A DNA stretch of 18,553 bases from Pseudomonadota bacterium (lineage in GTDB: Bacteria; Pseudomonadota; Gammaproteobacteria; Burkholderiales; Burkholderiaceae_B): the NCBI GenBank assembly GCA_023427085.1, contig JAEZBO010000215.1, positions 1 to 18,553 of the forward strand. Reading direction: 5' to 3'. Each line of letters starts with the position of its first letter. Within the stretch, counting starts at the first letter, position 1. Of the stretch, positions 7,367-15,891 are shown one piece after another. The position numbers were made by a program, and so were the translations under genes. The notes beneath the pieces were generated by a model. The model saw nothing but the letters and a program-made list of their open reading frames with translations. It had not been told where the DNA came from and searched no databases.

Positions 7367-7382
7367 ACACTACATATAGTGG
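7367..7382. promoter_or_regulatory. NrdR box 2 (downstream)
   Basis: ACACTACATATAGTGG closely matches the NrdR box consensus ACACTATATATAGTGT (13 of 16 by eye). It sits just after the expected transcription start of nrdAB, in phase with box 1 (31 bp from start to start). Confidence 0.85.
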
Positions 7383-7411
7383 TCAAAAGCGGTGGCGCTC
7401 GCCGTCATCCA

Positions 7412-7438
7412 GACACGGGAAATCCTAACAACCGTGTC
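7412..7438 (+). other. Stem-loop in the nrdA leader
   Basis: GACACGG (7412-7418) and CCGTGTC (7432-7438) form a perfect 7-bp stem around a 13-nt A-rich loop, within the predicted untranslated leader of nrdAB. Confidence 0.45.
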
Positions 7439-7487
7439 GTTCAGACCGTGCACCGATACCCCCCCGCCCAGACAGAACACCCCATAC

Positions 7488-7521
7488 GGCATGACTGACA
7501 GCCGTCATGCCCAGTCTTTTT
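7488..7521 (+). promoter_or_regulatory. Stem-loop plus T-run before the nrdA ribosome binding site (possible attenuator)
   Basis: GGCATGAC (7488-7495) and GTCATGCC (7504-7511) form a perfect 8-bp stem with an 8-nt loop. Five bases later comes TTTTT (7517-7521), and the nrdA ribosome binding site follows at once. The layout resembles a weak intrinsic terminator or a structure controlling ribosome access, but the gap between stem and T-run is longer than in typical terminators. Confidence 0.35.
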
Positions 7522-7526
7522 CGCAC

Positions 7527-7531
7527 AGGAG
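7527..7531 (+). promoter_or_regulatory. Ribosome binding site deciding the nrdA start
   Basis: AGGAG ends 5 bases before the ATG at 7537. This favours that start over the in-frame ATG at 7507, which lies inside the 7488-7511 stem and has no such element. Confidence 0.7.
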
Positions 7532-7536
7532 CTTCC

Positions 7537-10449
<2,913 letters not shown>

Positions 10450-10469
10450 CCGACTCCGGAGATCACACG

Positions 10470-11660
10470 ATGCTAGATTGGGACGAAGACACCCGTACTC
10501 AGACCGCCAACCAGCCGGCCAGCCCGGCTGGCGCCAAGCCGGCCGCGGACAACACCGCGCGGGCCGGCTCCGGCGCTTTCGACGAACAACCGCTGCAGAA
10601 CCCGGCGCAAACCGGCAACGGCGTCACCGGCCAGGCGGCCGCGGGACGCGTGCAGATGGCCGACAAGCGCATCATCAATGGTGAGACCGACGTCAACCAG
10701 CTGGTGCCCTTCAAATACAAGTGGGCCTGGGAAAAATACCTGGCCACCTGCGCCAACCATTGGATGCCGCAGGAAATCAACATGTCGCGCGACATCGCGC
10801 TGTGGAAGAACCCCACCGGGCTGACCGAAGACGAGCGCCGCATCGTCAAGCGCAACCTGGGTTTCTTCGTGACGGCCGACTCGCTGGCCGCCAACAATAT
10901 CGTGCTGGGCACCTACCGCCACATCACGGCGCCCGAATGCCGCCAGTTCCTGCTGCGCCAGGCATTCGAAGAAGCGATCCACACGCACGCCTACCAGTAC
11001 ATCGTCGAAAGCCTCGACCTGGACGAGTCGGAGATCTTCAACGCCTACAACGAAGTGCCGTCGATCAAGGCCAAGGACGAGTTCCTGATCCCGTTCATCG
11101 ACGCGATCGCCGATCCGCACTTCAAGACCGGCACGCCCGAAGCCGACCAGACGCTGCTGAAGTCGCTGATCGTGTTCGCGTGCCTGATGGAAGGCCTGTT
11201 CTTCTACGTCGGCTTCACGCAGATTCTTGCGCTGGGCCGCCAGAACAAGATGACCGGCGCCGCCGAACAGTACATGTACATCCTGCGCGATGAATCCATG
11301 CACTGCAATTTCGGCATCGACCTGATCAATACCGTCAAACTCGAAAACCCACACCTTTGGACACCAGAATTTCGCGAAGAAATCCGCGAATTGTTCCGCA
11401 AGGCAGTGGAACTGGAATACGCTTACGCCGAAGACACGATGCCGCGTGGTGTGTTGGGACTGAATGCATCGATGTTCAAGTCCTACCTGCGCTTCATCGC
11501 CAATCGGCGCTGCCAGCAAATCGGCATCGAACCGCTCTACCCCCAGGAAGAAAATCCCTTCCCGTGGATGGCGGAAATGATCGACCTGAAAAAGGAACGC
11601 AACTTTTTCGAAACGCGTGTGATCGAGTATCAGACCGGAGGCGCACTGAGCTGGGATTGA
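10470..11660 (+). CDS. nrdB: Ribonucleoside-diphosphate reductase, beta subunit (class Ia)
   Basis: This is the radical-generating subunit of class Ia ribonucleotide reductase. It has 396 residues from the ATG at 10470, with GGAG 8 bases upstream. All di-iron ligands expected from E. coli NrdB are seen: D137 ('TADSLA'), E168 and H171 ('EEAIHTHAY'), E241 ('LMEGLFF'), E275 and H278 ('RDESMHCNF'). The radical tyrosine is Y175. The C-terminal tail ('EYQTGGALSWD') would dock onto NrdA. Unlike E. coli NrdB, it has an N-terminal stretch (residues about 10-60) rich in Ala, Pro, Gly, Asn and Gln between 'MLDWDED' and the conserved 'KRIINGETDVNQLVPFKYKWAW'. It forms an operon with nrdA under the same promoter. 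No intrinsic terminator is seen after it, only a weak 6-bp stem at 11672-11689. Confidence 0.97.
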   Translation: MLDWDEDTRTQTANQPASPAGAKPAADNTARAGSGAFDEQPLQNPAQTGNGVTGQAAAGRVQMADKRIINGETDVNQLVPFKYKWAWEKYLATCANHWMPQEINMSRDIALWKNPTGLTEDERRIVKRNLGFFVTADSLAANNIVLGTYRHITAPECRQFLLRQAFEEAIHTHAYQYIVESLDLDESEIFNAYNEVPSIKAKDEFLIPFIDAIADPHFKTGTPEADQTLLKSLIVFACLMEGLFFYVGFTQILALGRQNKMTGAAEQYMYILRDESMHCNFGIDLINTVKLENPHLWTPEFREEIRELFRKAVELEYAYAEDTMPRGVLGLNASMFKSYLRFIANRRCQQIGIEPLYPQEENPFPWMAEMIDLKKERNFFETRVIEYQTGGALSWD

Positions 11661-11671
11661 CCCCCGGCACT

Positions 11672-11689
11672 CACCCTCAGGTCAGGGTG
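11672..11689 (+). other. Weak stem-loop after nrdB
   Basis: CACCCT and AGGGTG pair around a 6-nt loop 11 bp after the nrdB stop. There is no T-run, so an intrinsic terminator is not supported. Confidence 0.3.
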
Positions 11690-11720
11690 CTCGAACACAG
11701 GCATTGCAAGCAGAGATTAC

Positions 11721-11749
11721 GGCAGGCGAGCTGGAAACGGCCGCTTGCC
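11721..11749 (+). other. Stem-loop in the nrdB-histone gap
   Basis: GGCAGGCG (11721-11728) pairs with CGCTTGCC (11742-11749) with one G-U pair and a 13-nt loop. It lies just upstream of the twin dyads. Its role is unknown. Confidence 0.3.
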
Positions 11750-11753
11750 GGCG

Positions 11754-11766
11754 CCATTTGAAATGG
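11754..11766. repeat. Dyad 1 upstream of the histone-like gene
   Basis: CCATTTGAAATGG has perfect 6-bp arms around a single central base. A close relative occurs 30 bp downstream. Together they look like a paired binding site for an unknown regulator of the histone-like gene. Confidence 0.5.
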
Positions 11767-11783
11767 CTCGCGTCCAGCGGGGG

Positions 11784-11796
11784 CCATATCAAATGG
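11784..11796. repeat. Dyad 2 upstream of the histone-like gene
   Basis: CCATATCAAATGG matches dyad 1 at 11 of 13 positions, and its arms pair at five of six positions. The start-to-start distance to dyad 1 is 30 bp, about three helical turns. Confidence 0.5.
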
Positions 11797-11903
11797 TCGT
11801 GCGGCATTCATTAGCGCAAACCGCCGTGCTGTCGCCCTCATGGGACAGGGGCTTGCGCCGATGAATAGCCCGGGCTCGTTCCGCGCCTCGAGGGGCCGGT
11901 CCA

Positions 11904-11935
11904 GGTCCGGGTTCAAGTTCTGGGACCCCTGAACC
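11904..11935 (+). other. Alternative stem-loops next to the histone gene ribosome binding site
   Basis: GGTTCA (11910-11915) can pair with TGAACC (11930-11935). GGTCC (11904-11908, also present at 11898-11902) can instead pair with GGACC (11923-11927). The two folds exclude each other, and the first ends one base before the Shine-Dalgarno sequence at 11937. Confidence 0.35.
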
Positions 11936-11936
11936 T

Positions 11937-11942
11937 AAGGAG
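11937..11942 (+). promoter_or_regulatory. Strong ribosome binding site of the histone-like gene
   Basis: AAGGAG lies 7 bases upstream of the ATG at 11950. It is among the best Shine-Dalgarno matches in the window, consistent with an abundant protein. Confidence 0.75.
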
Positions 11943-11949
11943 CAAGACC

Positions 11950-12366
11950 ATGGCAACTGCCAAGAAAGCCGCCAAGAAGGCGGCAAAGAAAGCCCCGGCC
12001 AAAAAAGCCGCGGTGAAGAAGACCCCCGCCGTCAAGAAGGCCGCAGTCAAGAAGGTCGCCGCCAAGAAAGCGCCGGCCAAGAAAGCTGCAGTCAAGAAGG
12101 TAGCCGCCAAGAAGGCCCCGGCCAAGAAAGCCGCGGTCAAGAAGGTAGCTGCCAAGAAGGCGCCGGCCAAGAAGGCCGCTGCTGCCAAGAAGCCTGCCGC
12201 CAAGAAGGCCCCGGCCAAGAAAGCCGCCGCCAAGAAGCCTGCTGCCAAGAAGGCCCCCGCCAAGAAGCCCGCCGCCACGCCGCCGTCCACGGCCGCAGCA
12301 CCGGGCGCCAAGACCGCGCTGAACCCCGCGGCCTCGTGGCCCTTCCCCACCGGTGGCCGTCCTTAA
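11950..12366 (+). CDS. Histone H1-like DNA-binding protein (BpH1-like)
   Basis: This 138-residue, very basic protein is made of Lys-Lys/Ala/Pro/Val repeats, resembling the C-terminal domain of eukaryotic histone H1 and the Bordetella H1 homologue BpH1. It is expected to bind and compact DNA in the nucleoid. Residues 33-77 are three identical 15-residue units starting 'VKKVAAKKAPAKK', followed by two 'AAKKPAAKKAPAKK'-type units. The repeats stop near residue 108, and a non-basic tail ends 'NPAASWPFPTGGRP', which looks like a separate conserved element. The start is fixed by AAGGAG 7 bases upstream, and a strong intrinsic terminator follows, so it is probably a single-gene transcript. BpH1 proteins as I recall them are longer, and length differences through repeat number are expected for this kind of gene. 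Confidence 0.92.
   Translation: MATAKKAAKKAAKKAPAKKAAVKKTPAVKKAAVKKVAAKKAPAKKAAVKKVAAKKAPAKKAAVKKVAAKKAPAKKAAAAKKPAAKKAPAKKAAAKKPAAKKAPAKKPAATPPSTAAAPGAKTALNPAASWPFPTGGRP
12046..12180 (+). repeat. Three tandem 45-bp repeats inside the histone-like gene
   Basis: Units at 12046-12090, 12091-12135 and 12136-12180 encode the same 15 residues and differ only at a few synonymous positions. Because the unit is a multiple of three, gain or loss of copies would change protein length without breaking the frame. Confidence 0.85.
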
Positions 12367-12396
12367 GACCGTCCGGTAGCGCAGTCGCAGTCCCTG

Positions 12397-12425
12397 AACC
12401 GCCCGGCTCGTCCGGGCGGTTTTTT
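12397..12425 (+). terminator. Intrinsic terminator of the histone-like gene
   Basis: AACCGCCCGG (12397-12406) pairs perfectly with CCGGGCGGTT (12412-12421) around a 5-nt loop, and the right arm runs directly into a six-T tract (12420-12425). It lies 30 bp after the stop codon. Confidence 0.93.
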
Positions 12426-12549
12426 CATCGGCGTCGTGGCGGTACGCGCCCGGCGATGCGACAGCGCGGCGGCATCGACGTCACGGTGTTGCCCGCCTGG
12501 CATGCGACAATGCCGCTCGATCTCCCCCCAACACGATCTCCCGATACCC

Positions 12550-13116
12550 ATGCTAGGCGACATCTCCCGCTTTCTGCTCGACATCGCATTCACCCTGCTG
12601 GGCGTGGCCTTGATCGCACGCGCCTGGATGTTCGCGGTGCGCATCCATCCCTTCCTGCCCGTCACGATCGCGCTGAACCAGTTCACCAACTGGCTGGTGA
12701 TGCCGCTGCGGCGCGTGCTGCCGCTGCGCGGCGGCCGTATAGACTGGGCCTGCGTGCTGGCGGTCTGGCTGGTGGCGCTGATCTACGTGCTGCTGAGCTG
12801 GATGCTGGCGACCGGCAGCCTGATCCCGTGGCAGCTGCTGCCGCATGCGTTGGTGTCGTCGGTGCTGACGGCGGCGCGCTGGACGCTGAACTTCGTGTTC
12901 TGGATCACGCTGGGCCAGGCGCTGCTGTCGTGGCTCAATCCCAATACGCTGAGCATGTCGGTGCTGCAACAGATGACCGCGCCGATGCTCAATCCGCTGC
13001 GCCGGCTGCTGCCCACGCTGGGCGGCATCGACATCTCGCCGATGGTATTGATACTGCTCGCGCACGTGCTGATGATGATCCTGACGCGCGCCAGCTATAC
13101 GCTGCTGGGCATCTGA
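12550..13116 (+). CDS. YggT-family integral membrane protein
   Basis: The product has 188 residues with two copies of the YggT domain. Each copy has a hydrophobic helix, then a conserved loop with 'NP' or 'MPLRRVLP' and 'GGxDxxP/A', then another helix. Copy 1 has 'FTNWLVMPLRRVLP' followed by 'GGRIDWACVLAVWLVAL'. Copy 2 has 'MTAPMLNPLRRLLPTLGGIDISPMVLILLAHVLMMIL'. About four membrane helices are expected in the inner membrane. The family is widespread in bacteria and its biochemical role is not settled; links to osmotic stress, cell-division clusters and membrane insertion have been suggested. The ATG at 12550 is chosen because it begins just before the first helix ('MLGDISRFLLDIAFTLL'); no clear Shine-Dalgarno sequence is seen. 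It lies between two intrinsic terminators, so it is probably transcribed alone from an unidentified promoter in 12426-12549. Confidence 0.9.
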   Translation: MLGDISRFLLDIAFTLLGVALIARAWMFAVRIHPFLPVTIALNQFTNWLVMPLRRVLPLRGGRIDWACVLAVWLVALIYVLLSWMLATGSLIPWQLLPHALVSSVLTAARWTLNFVFWITLGQALLSWLNPNTLSMSVLQQMTAPMLNPLRRLLPTLGGIDISPMVLILLAHVLMMILTRASYTLLGI

Positions 13117-13167
13117 ACGCCGAGACGGGACGGACGCCGGCACGGCGAGCCCCGGACGGCGGTCGAT

Positions 13168-13205
13168 AAAAAAACCAGCTGGCCTTGCGGTCAGCTGGTT
13201 TTTTT
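13168..13205. terminator. Bidirectional intrinsic terminator between convergent genes
   Basis: CCAGCTGGCC (13175-13184) pairs with GGTCAGCTGG (13189-13198) around a TTGC loop, with one G-U pair. Seven A (13168-13174) precede it and seven T (13199-13205) follow, so it can end transcription of the YggT gene rightward and of the lipoprotein gene leftward. Confidence 0.93.
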
Positions 13206-13218
13206 CGGCTTGCCGGGG

Positions 13219-13722
13219 TTACAGCGGCGCCACGCGGGTCGGACCCGCGCCGCTGATGACCTGCACACGCTGGCCGACGCTGATCGGCACGTCGGCGGCC
13301 TGCGCGATCACGCGGGTTTCGCCGTTGTCCAGGCGCACCGAGACCTCGTAACCGGACGAGCGGCCCACGCGGTTCTCGACGGCGTTACCCGCGATCGCGC
13401 CCAGGATGGCGCCGCCGACCGCGGCCAGCGCACGGCCCGAGCCGCCACCGATGCCGCTACCGGCGATGCCGCCCAGTGCACCGCCGCCGATCACGCCGGC
13501 GCCGCTGGATTGGTCCTGCTGGATGGTGATGGGACGCACACCCGTCACGACGCCGGTGCGCACGATCTGCTCGCGCTGGGCCTGGTCGTAGCTGTAGACC
13601 TGGCTGGATGCGCTCTGGTTGGCGCAACCCGTCACCACGGCAAGCGACCCCATCAAGGCCGCGATGGCGAGCCAGCGGCCCGTCCGATCGTTACGCGGTG
13701 CAGAGAGTGTCGTCGTCGTCAT
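13219..13722 (-). CDS. Glycine-zipper outer-membrane lipoprotein (SlyB/Pcp-like)
   Basis: The product has 167 residues. A signal sequence ends in the lipobox 'VTGC' with Cys33, so the mature protein is lipidated and probably sits in the outer membrane. The middle holds a Gly-rich double hairpin of glycine-zipper type ('GAGVIGGGALGGIAGSGIGGGSGRALAAVGGAILGAIAGNAVEN', interrupted here only by small residues), as in SlyB, Pcp and the rickettsial 17-kDa antigen family. A C-terminal small beta region follows ('GYEVSVRLDNGETRVIAQ', 'VGQRVQVISG'). The start at 13722 is fixed by AAGGAGA 7 bases upstream; the frame continues to 13752 but without a better start. SlyB-like proteins help keep the envelope intact. 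A TATTAT at 13765-13760 on the minus strand may be a -10 element, with a poor -35. The bidirectional terminator follows 14 bp after the stop. Confidence 0.9.
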   Translation of the reverse strand: MTTTTLSAPRNDRTGRWLAIAALMGSLAVVTGCANQSASSQVYSYDQAQREQIVRTGVVTGVRPITIQQDQSSGAGVIGGGALGGIAGSGIGGGSGRALAAVGGAILGAIAGNAVENRVGRSSGYEVSVRLDNGETRVIAQAADVPISVGQRVQVISGAGPTRVAPL

Positions 13723-13787
13723 AGCAATATCTCCTTGGGGCATCTTGCCCACGCCGAGAATAATACGCCTGAGCCACAGCGCGTGGA

Positions 13788-13808
13788 CAGTCTGTTCGAA
13801 ACAGCCTG
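13788..13808 (-). other. Inverted repeat after the PfkB kinase gene
   Basis: CAGtCTGTT and AACAGcCTG pair around CGA with one mismatch. It lies 16 bp after the kinase stop on the minus strand. No T-run follows, so it may be an mRNA 3'-end hairpin rather than an intrinsic terminator. Confidence 0.35.
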
Positions 13809-13823
13809 CAACGCTTGGATTCT

Positions 13824-14768
13824 TCAGCGGCCCGGAAGTTTCAGGCCGTAAGCCTGGCCCAGTGCCGCTTCGATTTCGTCACGACTGGGCGCATGGTTTT
13901 GCGGTCCGCGCGACGCAATTTTGATAGCGCCCATCAGGTTGCCGAGCTTGCAGGCGTCTTCCCACCCCCAACCTTCGGTCAGGCCGAACAGCAGGCCGGC
14001 CCGGTGCGCGTCGCCGCAGCCGGTCGGATCGACCACCGCCTGCGCCGCCACCGGCGCGACGGCGATCTCGCGTCCGCCGGTATACAGCGTCGACCCCTGA
14101 GCGCCGCGCGTGACCACGACTGCCTGCAGGCCCGCGGCGATCTGCGCCATGGTCTTGCCGACGCGATGCTCGACCACCCCGGCTTCGTAGTCGTTGACCG
14201 TCATGGCCTGCGCCAGCGCGATCATGCGCTGCAGGTCCTGCGCGTCGAACAGCGGCATGGCCTGTCCGAGATCGAAGATGAACGGCACGCCAGCCGCGTG
14301 CAGGCGTTCGGCGTGCGCGAACATGCCGGCCTTGGCGTCCGGCCCGACCAAGGCCCAGGCCGCTTGCGCGCCGCTCAGGTCATTGGTGGCCGAGAACTCC
14401 ATGGCGCCCGGATGGAAGGCCGTGATCTGGCTGTCGTCCAGGTCGGTGGTGATGAAACATTGCGCGGTCAGCGTGTCGGGCACCGTCATGATGCGCGAGG
14501 TGTCGATGCCCAGCGCGTCGAAGCGGGCGAGATAGTCGGTGGCGTCTTCGCCGACCGTCGCCACCGGCACCGCGTGGCCGCCGAGCAGGTGCAGGTTGTA
14601 GGCGATGTTGCCGGCGCAGCCGCCGTATTCCTTGCGCATGCGCGGCACCAGGAACGACACCGACAGCGACTGGATCCGGTCGGGCAGGATGTGGTCCTTG
14701 AAATGGCCCTCGAAGACGGCGATCGAATCGAAGGCCACCGAACCGCACATCAAGACTTGTTTGCTCAT
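13824..14768 (-). CDS. PfkB-family carbohydrate/nucleoside kinase
   Basis: This 314-residue kinase of the PfkB (ribokinase) superfamily transfers phosphate from ATP to a sugar or nucleoside hydroxyl. Visible motifs are the N-terminal 'CGSVAFDSI', the di-glycine segment 'EYGGCAGNIAYNLHLLGG' (47-64), 'VNDYEA' (191-196), and the signature 'DPTGCGDAHRAG' (247-258) holding the catalytic base Asp253. Members with this 'KEYGGCAGNIA' pattern in Burkholderiales are commonly labelled adenosine kinase or generic PfkB kinase; the substrate cannot be read from sequence. His255 stands where most relatives have Phe. The gene starts 12 bp after the stop of the DUF3426 gene, with GAGG about 10 bases before the ATG, so it is the last gene of the probable minus-strand run that includes prmA. 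Confidence 0.9.
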   Translation of the reverse strand: MSKQVLMCGSVAFDSIAVFEGHFKDHILPDRIQSLSVSFLVPRMRKEYGGCAGNIAYNLHLLGGHAVPVATVGEDATDYLARFDALGIDTSRIMTVPDTLTAQCFITTDLDDSQITAFHPGAMEFSATNDLSGAQAAWALVGPDAKAGMFAHAERLHAAGVPFIFDLGQAMPLFDAQDLQRMIALAQAMTVNDYEAGVVEHRVGKTMAQIAAGLQAVVVTRGAQGSTLYTGGREIAVAPVAAQAVVDPTGCGDAHRAGLLFGLTEGWGWEDACKLGNLMGAIKIASRGPQNHAPSRDEIEAALGQAYGLKLPGR

Positions 14769-14780
14769 GCTGCAAGAACC

Positions 14781-15872
14781 TCAGGGAAAGAATTTGTCGA
14801 GCTGGTAGCCGTTGACGGACAGCTTGCCTGCATCGATGGGGATCGCCAGCGAGACTTCCTGGCCCGCGGACAGCGGGCCGTTGGCCAGGGGCTGCGGCAG
14901 GTACTCGGCCGGCCGCACGACGCGTCGGGCGACCACGGTATCGGACAGGTCGGTCAGGCTCAGCATCAGCGCCGGCCATTCTTGCGGCTGGTTGTAGCGG
15001 TTGCGCAGCACCACGTGCAGCACCAGCGCGCTGTTGTCGGGCGCGCCGGCCGATGGCCGCTGCAAGGACGAGGACATGATCGAGATGCGCTCGGCGCGGC
15101 GGGCGTGGCCGACCCGGCATTCGAACGGCTGGCACAGCGCGGTCAGGGCCGGGCGCAGCGCCGGCGCGGCCAGCGCCAGTTGCGTGCGGTAGACCAGCGC
15201 GCCCTGCAGCAACAGCAGCAGCAGGCCCAGCAGCACGCCCACGCCCCACCAGGCACGCGCGCGGCGGCGCTGGCCCAGCCGTTCGTCGTCCATGAACGGC
15301 GGTGGCGTGCGGCCGGAGTCTTCGGCATCGATCTGGCGGGTACGGGCCTCGCCGCGGACCGTCCAGTCGGGCTGGCCGTCGGCGTCGAGCTCGGCGTCGT
15401 CGGGCGCCAGGCCATACGGGACCGCCGCCGGCGCGGCCGCGCGCGGGGCGGCATCGCGGGAATCGTCATCGCGGGGATCGTCATCGGCGCCGTCGAGCGG
15501 TTCGCCGAAGGCGTCGCGACGGCGCCAGACGAACGGCGCCGCGCTCAGCGGCGGCGCGCTGGGCGGCAGGCCCGACAGCGCACCGTCCGGATCGTAGGGG
15601 TCGGGCGGCAGGGCCGGCCGCGCGTCGGGCTCGTCGCCGATGGAATCGGCGCGCTCGATATCGTCGGTATGGCGCAGCATGTCGGCGCGATTGCGCATCA
15701 CCGCCGGCGGCAGCCGGCGCAGCGGCTCTTGCGCCTGGGCCTCGTCGACCAGGCTGTCATAGCCGTCGAAGATCGCCCGGCAGTTGCCGCAGCGCACCAG
15801 GCCATTGCGCACCCGCAACTGGTCGGCGGCCACCCTGAAGGCGGCGCCGCACTGGGGGCAACGGGTGGCCAT
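14781..15872 (-). CDS. Zinc-ribbon membrane protein with DUF3426 domain
   Basis: The product has 363 residues from the ATG at 15872 (an adjacent ATG at 15875 would add one Met). The N-terminus is an MJ0042-type zinc ribbon with Cys5, Cys8, Cys28 and Cys31 ('CPQC' and 'CGNC'). A long Pro/Ala/Asp-rich linker (about 85-200) contains a strongly acidic patch ('DDDPRDDDSRD'). One membrane helix follows at about 208-228 ('WWGVGVLLGLLLLLLQGALV'), then the DUF3426 domain ('ALCQPFECRV', 'VVLRNRYNQPQEWPALMLSLTD', 'VARRVVRPAEYL'). This puts the zinc ribbon in the cytoplasm and DUF3426 outside. The function is not known. It follows prmA by 19 bp and precedes the PfkB kinase by 12 bp, an arrangement repeated in many Burkholderiales. 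The upstream bases lack a clear Shine-Dalgarno sequence, so it may be translationally coupled to prmA. Confidence 0.85.
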   Translation of the reverse strand: MATRCPQCGAAFRVAADQLRVRNGLVRCGNCRAIFDGYDSLVDEAQAQEPLRRLPPAVMRNRADMLRHTDDIERADSIGDEPDARPALPPDPYDPDGALSGLPPSAPPLSAAPFVWRRRDAFGEPLDGADDDPRDDDSRDAAPRAAAPAAVPYGLAPDDAELDADGQPDWTVRGEARTRQIDAEDSGRTPPPFMDDERLGQRRRARAWWGVGVLLGLLLLLLQGALVYRTQLALAAPALRPALTALCQPFECRVGHARRAERISIMSSSLQRPSAGAPDNSALVLHVVLRNRYNQPQEWPALMLSLTDLSDTVVARRVVRPAEYLPQPLANGPLSAGQEVSLAIPIDAGKLSVNGYQLDKFFP

Positions 15873-15891
15873 CATGGCGCGCGGGCCCGGC

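Larger units (their letters stand above)
7090..7536. other. Long intergenic control region upstream of nrdA (447 bp)
   Basis: I see no convincing gene here; short open frames in it lack family features and have no ribosome binding site. From left to right it holds the two folded elements at 7107-7194, a featureless stretch to about 7315, the nrdA promoter with two NrdR boxes (7317-7382), and a leader with stem-loops at 7412-7438 and 7488-7511. The word GCCGTCAT occurs at 7401 and again at 7501, exactly 100 bases apart. Confidence 0.7.

Noticed and set aside
11661..11949. Small protein-coding gene in the nrdB-histone gap
   Set aside because: Frames here are short, lack a ribosome binding site and show no recognisable pattern.
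12426..12549. Promoter of the YggT gene near GACAAT
   Set aside because: No -35 element at proper spacing could be found.
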